Below, in pieces: positions 58,321-64,000 of a stretch of DNA of 64,000 bases (position 1 is the stretch's first letter; each line of letters starts with the position of its first letter). The notes below the pieces were generated by a model that saw only the letters and a program-made list of their open reading frames with translations, had not been told where the DNA came from and did no database searches. This stretch comes from Dugong dugon (Eukaryota; Chordata; Mammalia; Sirenia; Dugongidae): the NCBI GenBank assembly GCA_030035585.1, contig CM057469.1, forward strand, positions 61,521,501-61,585,500, read 5' to 3'. The position numbers were made by a program, and so were the translations under genes.

Positions 58321-59985
58321 TCTGGTCTTTGCATTTTTATAAAAATTTTTGAAAGAAGTGTAACAATTTCTAGAAAGTATCTGCCTAGATAATGAAAGAG
58401 ATGACATCAAGTCTACAAATTAATTAGGGATAATTGACACCTTAACTATGTTGGATTTCCAATTCATAAACATGATATATCTCTCCAATTACTTGTATCT
58501 GATTTATTTTTCTCATTAATGTTTTTAGTGCAGGAGGTGTGCAGTTCTAAAATAATTATTCCCAACTTACATTTTTTGTTATTATAAGTTCACTATTTTT
58601 CAAAATTGGATTGTCAAATTTTTGGATGCAAGTATAAATAGATACACTTGATTTTTGTATATTAATTTTGTATCCTAAAGCTATACTAAATTCCCTTATT
58701 CATTTAGGTGTAGCCTTTTAGAGCTCTTAGAATTTTCTGTAAACAATTATATCCTTGCAAATTGAAGTTTTATTTGTCTGTCTGTACCATTTTTATGTTT
58801 TTACTTCTTACCTTTTGAAACTGTCTAGACCCTCCAGTAGAGTGTTGAAGGGAAGTGATGAGAACAAACACCCTTGATCTGTTCCTGACCATTGGATATT
58901 TAGCCACAATTATGACACTTAGGATTTTTAAAAATGCTGTTTGTCAGATTGAAGAAGTTTCCTTCTATTCCGAAATAGCTGAGAAATTTATCATTAATGG
59001 AAATTCAACATCATTAAATGCTTTTGCTGCATTTATTGATATGATGACGTTCTTCTTAATTCTGTTAAAATTTTGAATTTAATATATTGGTTTTTGAATG
59101 TAAAACAAATCTTCCTTGGATAAACTCTACTTTGTTGTATTATTCTTATGATAATATTATTATTATTATATATTTTGAAGTATTTTATTTGATAACATAT
59201 TGTCAAGAATTTTTGTATCTATATTCATGGGGGATATTGGTGTTTAGTTAAAGTCTCTTGTAGTATCTGCAACAGGTTTTGTTATCAGGGATATTGTGCC
59301 CACATACAATGAACTGAGAAATGTTCCCTGTTCCTTTGTACTTTGAAAGTATTTGTGCAATATTTATATTATTTTTCCCTTAAATGTTTTATAGAATTCA
59401 CCTCTGAAGCCATCTGATCCTGTAGTTTAATTTTTTGAAAGATTTTTTTTCTTTCATGAAGAATTCAATTTCTTTAATAGATAGAGGGCTATTAAAATTT
59501 TCTCTGTTGTCTTTTGTCAGTGTATGGAAGTTGCATTATTTAAGAAATATGTCCTTTTATCTAATTTATCCAATAACTGGCATAGAGTTGTTCCTAATAT
59601 TCACTTAATATTCTGTTTTCCTTTTAATATCTATAGGATCCTTGGTGATACCTATTTTTCATTCCTGATACTGATCAGTTTGTTCTATTTTATCTTGATC
59701 ACTCCTCTCAGTTTTTTAAAAATTGTATTAATCTTTTCAAATAATCTATTTTAAGGTTTTCAATTTTCTCCATTTCCTCTCTTTTGTACTTTTAGCTTGT
59801 TTAACTTTCTCCATACTGAGCTCGATTAATGTTCTCTCTTTTCTGTTTTTCTTTGCCAGTTTTCTCTCTTCTGTGGTCTTTATTCTTTTCTCCCTTCCCG
59901 TTACTTTGATTTACATTTTCTTTTTTCATTTCTTATGGTAGTAAATTAAAATGTGCATTTAAAGAATTCCAGTTTTTAAATATAA

Positions 59986-60250
59986 GCCATTGCTGTTATT
60001 GTTGTGTGCTGTCGAGTTGATTCCGACTCATAGTGAACATATGTGCCAGAGTACAACTGCCCCATAGGGTTTTCTTGGCTATAATCTTTATGGAAGCAGA
60101 TTGCTAGGTCTTTCTCCCATGGAAATCCTGAATGGGTTGGATCCGCCAATCTCTGTTAGCATCTGAGCTGGGTGGGTTCGAACTACCAGCCTTTCCGTTA
60201 GCTGCCTAGTCCTTTCTCCATCCAAACTTTATGCCACCAAGGCTCCTTAT
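59986..60250 (-). mobile_element. AfroSINE-type SINE, long form
   Basis: Reverse copy: 'tgtcgagttgattccgactc', 'tttatggaagcagattgcta', 'gggtgggttcgaactaccag', 'atgccaccaaggctcc'. An extra segment of about 40 bp (atccgccaatctctgttagc region) lies in the B-box part. Confidence 0.85.
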
Positions 60251-60965
60251 ATAAAACTTTACAGCTACAATTTTCTTTGCAAATACTGTATTAGCTCAGT
60301 CTCACAAATATTTACATATATATTTTTTTCATTTTCATTCCATTTGAAATATTTTTTAATTTCCCTTGTGATTTCTTTTTTCACCTGCAGTTATTTAGAA
60401 TTTTGTTGGTTTTCAAATGTATGTTTCTCCTAGAAAAATTATTCTTTTTGGTTTCTAGTTTTATTCTGTTGTTGTCAGAAACTATGCTATGTGCGATTAT
60501 AATATTTCAAAACTTATTCATGTTGTTTTTGTTGCATAGCGTCCTTTCTATCTTGGTGATGGTTTCATGGTTATAAAAAATACCTTTATACTCTAATAGG
60601 TGGATTAGCTTAAAGTGGTTCAAGGTGTTCTTCAAATTTATTTATGCCTTTCTTGATTTTTTTTTATCTACTTCTTGGGTCAGTCACAACAAAAATGGTG
60701 TCAATATTGCTAACTAGGGATGTGGACTTATCTATTCCTGTATTTCTGTTCTTTTTTGCTTCATGTATTCTAATATTTTTAGACACATACCCATTTGTGA
60801 TTGCTTTGTTCTTGTGAATTAACTATTTTATGATGATAAAATATTTCTTTATAAGTCTACAGTACTCCTTGTCTTGAGTTTACATTGCCTGATTTTAATA
60901 GAGCCATGTTTTTTAAACAATTAACCATCTTCATGTGATAAAGGAAGTCTCAACTAATTCCAAAG

Positions 60966-61792
60966 AATCAACATCCTCAAACCTTTCTCCCTAAAATAAA
61001 GACCAAAATAAAATAAAATAATAAGGGTGCTAGCTACATGCCTTACTCACCATCTCACAAAGCTGATGACTTACTGTCTTAAATACTGTCATAAAATTTA
61101 AATGATAGCATAATACATTGAAATCAATGGAATACAGAGAAAACAGGAGTATTATAGTTTTATAATATCCGTCAGCAAAAAAATAAAAAAAATAAAAACA
61201 AAGATATTACAATATAGAATCTAGAAAAGGACATACACCCAAAGAACTTAAAGGAAAGAATGATTAATTCATACATTAATATAAGAAATTTCAAAAACCC
61301 ATATATATAGTGGATTTACAAATTTATAGTTCAGTTTTTAGGAAAATATGTAAACCAAACACTGGCTACAGCACACAGCACAAGAGGAAAAAGCAAAATC
61401 AGCGAGTCAGAAAGAGGTCAGAAACTCAGGTACAGCCCATCCAGAGTCTGTCCTCAGTCAAATAGGACGTGCTTCATCTTCAGACTATAAACCCACAAGA
61501 CATATGTGATGTATCTCAGTTTCAGGGGAGCACAGACACAAGTTAACAGAAGGGTCTTTTATACCCTATTGGTCATGTAACTAAAGCGAGGCTGTTTAAT
61601 CTGTCAAACTGAGGGCATATCATCAACCCAAATATCTTTAAATAGTGTAAACAAGCTATAAACGGTACCGCCAGGTGAGTTTCACGTTTTAAACAGCAAG
61701 CTATAAATACACTAGTGAACATATTTAATTCTTAATATTGGCCAAGAGTCAGTACTAGACGAATTGATTGTTAATTAATTCCTCCTCTGGCT
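60966..61792 (+). other. Unclassified CFH intron stretch
   Basis: AT-rich on the left, with a GC-richer part near 61370-61620 (cagcgagtcagaaagaggtc). No gene or named repeat could be supported. Confidence 0.5.
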
Positions 61793-61938
61793 CATTGGTG
61801 GTGCAGTGGTTAAGCGTTCGGCTGCTAGCCGAAAGGTAGGCAGTTCGAAGCCACCAGCTGCTCTTGGAATCACTATGAGGCAGTTTTCTTCTCTCCTATA
61901 AGATCGCTACGAGTCGGAATGACTCAATGGCAACAGGT
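61793..61938 (+). mobile_element. AfroSINE-type SINE, short form
   Basis: Sense copy: 'ggtggtgcagtggttaagcg', 'gctgctagccgaaaggtagg', 'cagttcgaagccaccagctg', tail 'cgctacgagtcggaatgact'. Well conserved, so relatively young. Confidence 0.9.
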
Positions 61939-62126
61939 AATCCAGTTGAAACATTCTAATCTCTAGAAATAATTAAAATAGATTTTACATAAATTATTCA
62001 AGACTGATCACAGAAAGAATAAAAGGAAGAAGTTAGAAGGGAAACTATAAAGAATACAAACCAAAAGTGATAATATTAAGATATTATAAAGCTACAAAGA
62101 GTATCACATGTATAAATATCAAAAAC

Positions 62127-62270
62127 TGTTGCCGGCCGTCCATTCCGATTTATAGCACAGAGTAGAACTACCCCATAGGATTTCCAAGGAGCAGCTGGCG
62201 GATTCAAACTGCTGACTTTTTGGTTAACAGCCCAGAGCTCTTAACCACTACACTACCAGGGCTCCGTATA
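62127..62270 (-). mobile_element. AfroSINE-type SINE
   Basis: Reverse copy, 'gttgccggccgtccattccg' to 'aaccactacactaccagggc'. Followed by an A-rich simple tract (62272-62300). Confidence 0.88.
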
Positions 62271-62317
62271 GTAAAAAAAAAAGAAAGAAAAGAAAATTAA
62301 TAAAACAAATCAGAAAA

Positions 62318-62478
62318 AGAATCCCATTGCCCTCTACTGGTTTCTAACTCCTAGCGACCCTGTAAGACAGGGTAGAACTGTCCCATAGAGTTTTCAAAGA
62401 GCAGCTGGTAGATTGAACTGCCAACTTTTTTTTGGTTAACAGCCGTAGCACTTGACTACTAAGCCACCAAGGTTTCCA
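62318..62478 (-). mobile_element. AfroSINE-type SINE close to SCR14
   Basis: Reverse copy, 'atcccattgccctctactgg' to 'agccaccaaggtttcc'. It ends about 140 bp upstream of the SCR14 acceptor, so SINE sequence approaches the exon closely. Confidence 0.88.
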
Positions 62479-62619
62479 CACCACAAATATAGAGCATAAT
62501 AACTATTATATGATCACTTATGATACACTGGTATTGAATATTTTATGTATTAAAATTATCCTTTTTATATTTTTAATTTATGATTTTTTAATCAATCTAA
62601 TTTTTAGATCTTTTACAAG

Positions 62620-62802
62620 GAAAAAAAAAACAATTATGTCCACCTCCACCTCACATTCCCAATACTCGAGATATGAAAATGACAGTGAATTATGAGGATG
62701 GAGAAAAAATATCTATTCTCTGTCAAGAAAATTACCTAATTCAGGATGTAGACGAAATCGTGTGCAGAAAAGGAAGATGGCAGTCTCTACCTCGCTGTGT
62801 TG
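62620..62802 (+). CDS. CFH: CFH exon for SCR14 (exon 17)
   Basis: The module contains [31 protein letters not shown] and [10 protein letters not shown], a clear match to human SCR14, and ends before donor gttagt. The start is less certain. An AG at 62618-62619 (tttacaag) gives 183 bp and exactly the human spacing between the cysteines of SCR13 and SCR14. An AG at 62606-62607 would add four in-frame residues. A run of ten A follows the acceptor and encodes lysines. The human NMT sequon is absent here (DMKMT). Confidence 0.9.
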
Positions 62803-63258
62803 GTTAGTAGTTCATAACTTGCTTTAGAACATTCATACAAAAGGAGGTTAATACTCTACAGTGCTTTGCATAATTGAACAAGAAGAAGACCTTCCTTTAA
62901 GTCTTTACCTAAAACAGTGAATTATAATCTTTGTGCCCAAATTAATCAGTGTTCATTCACTTATACTGTGAAATAAATACAGACAAAAGACATAGGGATA
63001 TTATTTAAAAATCAGATAAAGTTTTTTATTATTATTTCATTCCTCAGGATGAACAGGAGAAGAATGAAGGGGGATATTTAACAAGAGGATAGTAGCATAA
63101 TATTGTGCTGATAGATATCCTTGAAAGTTTCAGATATATGTTGTTTTTAAAAAATGATTTATTTAAATAACTTTTATTTTATAATTACAAATAGTATTTT
63201 TTTAGTTTTTTAATTTAAACATATTTGTTTGACCCTTTGATCTCTATTGTTCATACAG
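62803..63258 (+). other. CFH: CFH intron between SCR14 and SCR15
   Basis: 456 bp, AT-rich, no repeat or gene recognised. Donor gttagt is weaker than the gtaagt used at most other exons. Confidence 0.75.
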
Positions 63259-63468
63259 AAAAAATTCCATGTTCTCAACCACCTCAGATTGAAAATGGAA
63301 CAATTAATTCAACTATATTTTCAGAAGAAAGGAAAGAAACATCCAAACCCAGATTCTACCCACATGGCACTAAATTAACTTATATTTGTGAAGATGGTTT
63401 CAAGCTATCTGAAGAAGATGAGATAACATGCCACATTGGAAAATGGAGTTCTCTACCTCAGTGTGTAG
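63259..63468 (+). CDS. CFH: CFH exon for SCR15 (exon 18)
   Basis: This 210-bp exon has acceptor ...gttcatacag and donor gtgagg. The module opens [18 protein letters not shown], continues [18 protein letters not shown] and ends WSSLPQCV, as in human SCR15. It is longer than the usual module: about eight extra residues, rich in Glu, Lys and Arg, sit between TINS and HGTKL. Two overlapping sequons, Asn-Gly-Thr and Asn-Ser-Thr, lie in ENGTINST. The second matches a human site; the later human sequon (ENET) is lost. The four cysteines are intact. Confidence 0.95.
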
Positions 63469-64000
63469 GTGAGGGCATATAAACAAGTTAAATTTTGTTT
63501 TCAGAATAATTTATTAAAAATAATTAGTTCTCATCAAAGTCATATATATATTTCACCATTAAAATAATTTTTTGCATAATCAAATCAATTTTATTTTTGT
63601 TAATTTCACTAGTTCATTATAAAACTACTTTAAACTCTGCCATTTATTTTGTCTTAAAATACAATGCATGGAATAATTAAACCTAGCTATTTATGCAAGT
63701 TACAGTGTTTGCTTTGCCAACTGGTATTTTTATTTTTTAAGTTTTTAAAATGTTTTTCCTACAATGTTCCTTCTGATTTCTTAGAACATAATGGTACATT
63801 TCTTAGGATCATCCATCCTCAATGTGTTTCTTGTTAACACTCATGACTGGTTAGAGAAGCAAGGGCTGTATCATTCATAAATGCATCAACATTTTAAGTC
63901 TCAAGTTCTTGCTCACGTTGTGACAGACAGCAGCAGAAAGGTGGATTTAGAAAGTGTCTGTGCACCTCTTTTTGGTATGACAGTAACTCCTGCATTTTTA
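63469..64000 (+). other. CFH: Start of the CFH intron after SCR15
   Basis: Intron sequence to the window end. No SCR16 exon is found in it, and no repeat is recognised. Confidence 0.7.

Larger units (their letters stand above)
49560..60965 (-). mobile_element. Old antisense L1, interrupted by two SINEs and L1 no. 3
   Basis: Reversed old L1 ORF2 sequence on both sides of L1 no. 3 (pieces 49560-49968, 50166-50200, 58321-59985, 60251-60965) is in register. The left piece ends 'gctattcaggtctttgc' and the right resumes 'atttttataaaaatttt'. No open frame. Confidence 0.68.
16255..63468 (+). other. CFH: Complement factor H gene, internal part (exons for SCR6 to SCR15)
   Basis: Ten exons, each encoding one sushi/CCP module, appear in the order expected for human factor H SCR6-SCR15. 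All are phase 1-1: two bases complete a split codon, then whole codons, then one leftover base. Each has an AG acceptor and a GT donor, and none contains a stop. Intron sizes in order are 445, 20297, 1491, 5161, 1192, 108, 2437, 13785 and 456 bp. Factor H is a secreted plasma glycoprotein that accelerates decay of the alternative-pathway C3 convertase and is a cofactor for factor I. The catalytic-regulatory SCR1-4 and the C-terminal surface-recognition SCR19-20 lie outside the window. A CFHR paralogue is unlikely, because those genes do not carry an uninterrupted SCR6-15 series. Confidence 0.95.

Overview
This window is mammalian intronic DNA carrying the middle of one gene: complement factor H (CFH), on the + strand. 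Ten exons are visible. Each encodes one complete sushi/CCP (SCR) module with four cysteines, each is flanked by consensus AG/GT splice sites, and all are phase 1-1, so every one joins its neighbours in frame. Compared with the human protein as I remember it, they are SCR6 to SCR15 in order. The gene enters before the window (SCR1-5) and leaves after it (SCR16-20). No other protein-coding host gene is apparent.

The interspersed repeats point to an afrotherian, most likely an elephant or a close paenungulate relative. tRNA-like SINEs with the 3' motif 'gctatgagtcggaatcgac' (AfroSINE type) occur about a dozen times. One segment looks like the 3' end of the matching RTE-type LINE. There are three copies of a large L1 subfamily with a long repetitive 5' UTR and a composite 3' UTR.

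Layout: 1-15.5 kb is an L1 in sense orientation, split by a second, near full-length antisense L1 (5654-13882). The exons for SCR6 and SCR7 lie at 16.3 and 16.9 kb. A 20.3-kb intron (17.1-37.4 kb) follows, built from layers: old antisense L1 DNA, a broken antisense ERV-L type provirus with dUTPase (24.7-31.2 kb), two solo LTRs, a second interspersed repeat family, an RTE tail, and a copied piece of CFH's own intron upstream of SCR6. Exons SCR8 to SCR13 lie between 37.4 and 48.8 kb, with SINEs and one GC-rich unclassified block. The 13.8-kb intron after SCR13 holds the third L1 (50201-58320, antisense) inside older L1 DNA. Exons SCR14 and SCR15 lie at 62.6 and 63.3 kb.

Factor H is a soluble plasma regulator of the alternative complement pathway. 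The modules seen here cover a polyanion-binding site (SCR6-7) and the central glycosylated region (SCR8-15). All ten exons read open, so the gene looks functional. The most notable observations are the copied intron fragment with 23-bp direct repeats, the relocated N-glycosylation sequons, and the two large direct L1 repeats flanking eight exons.
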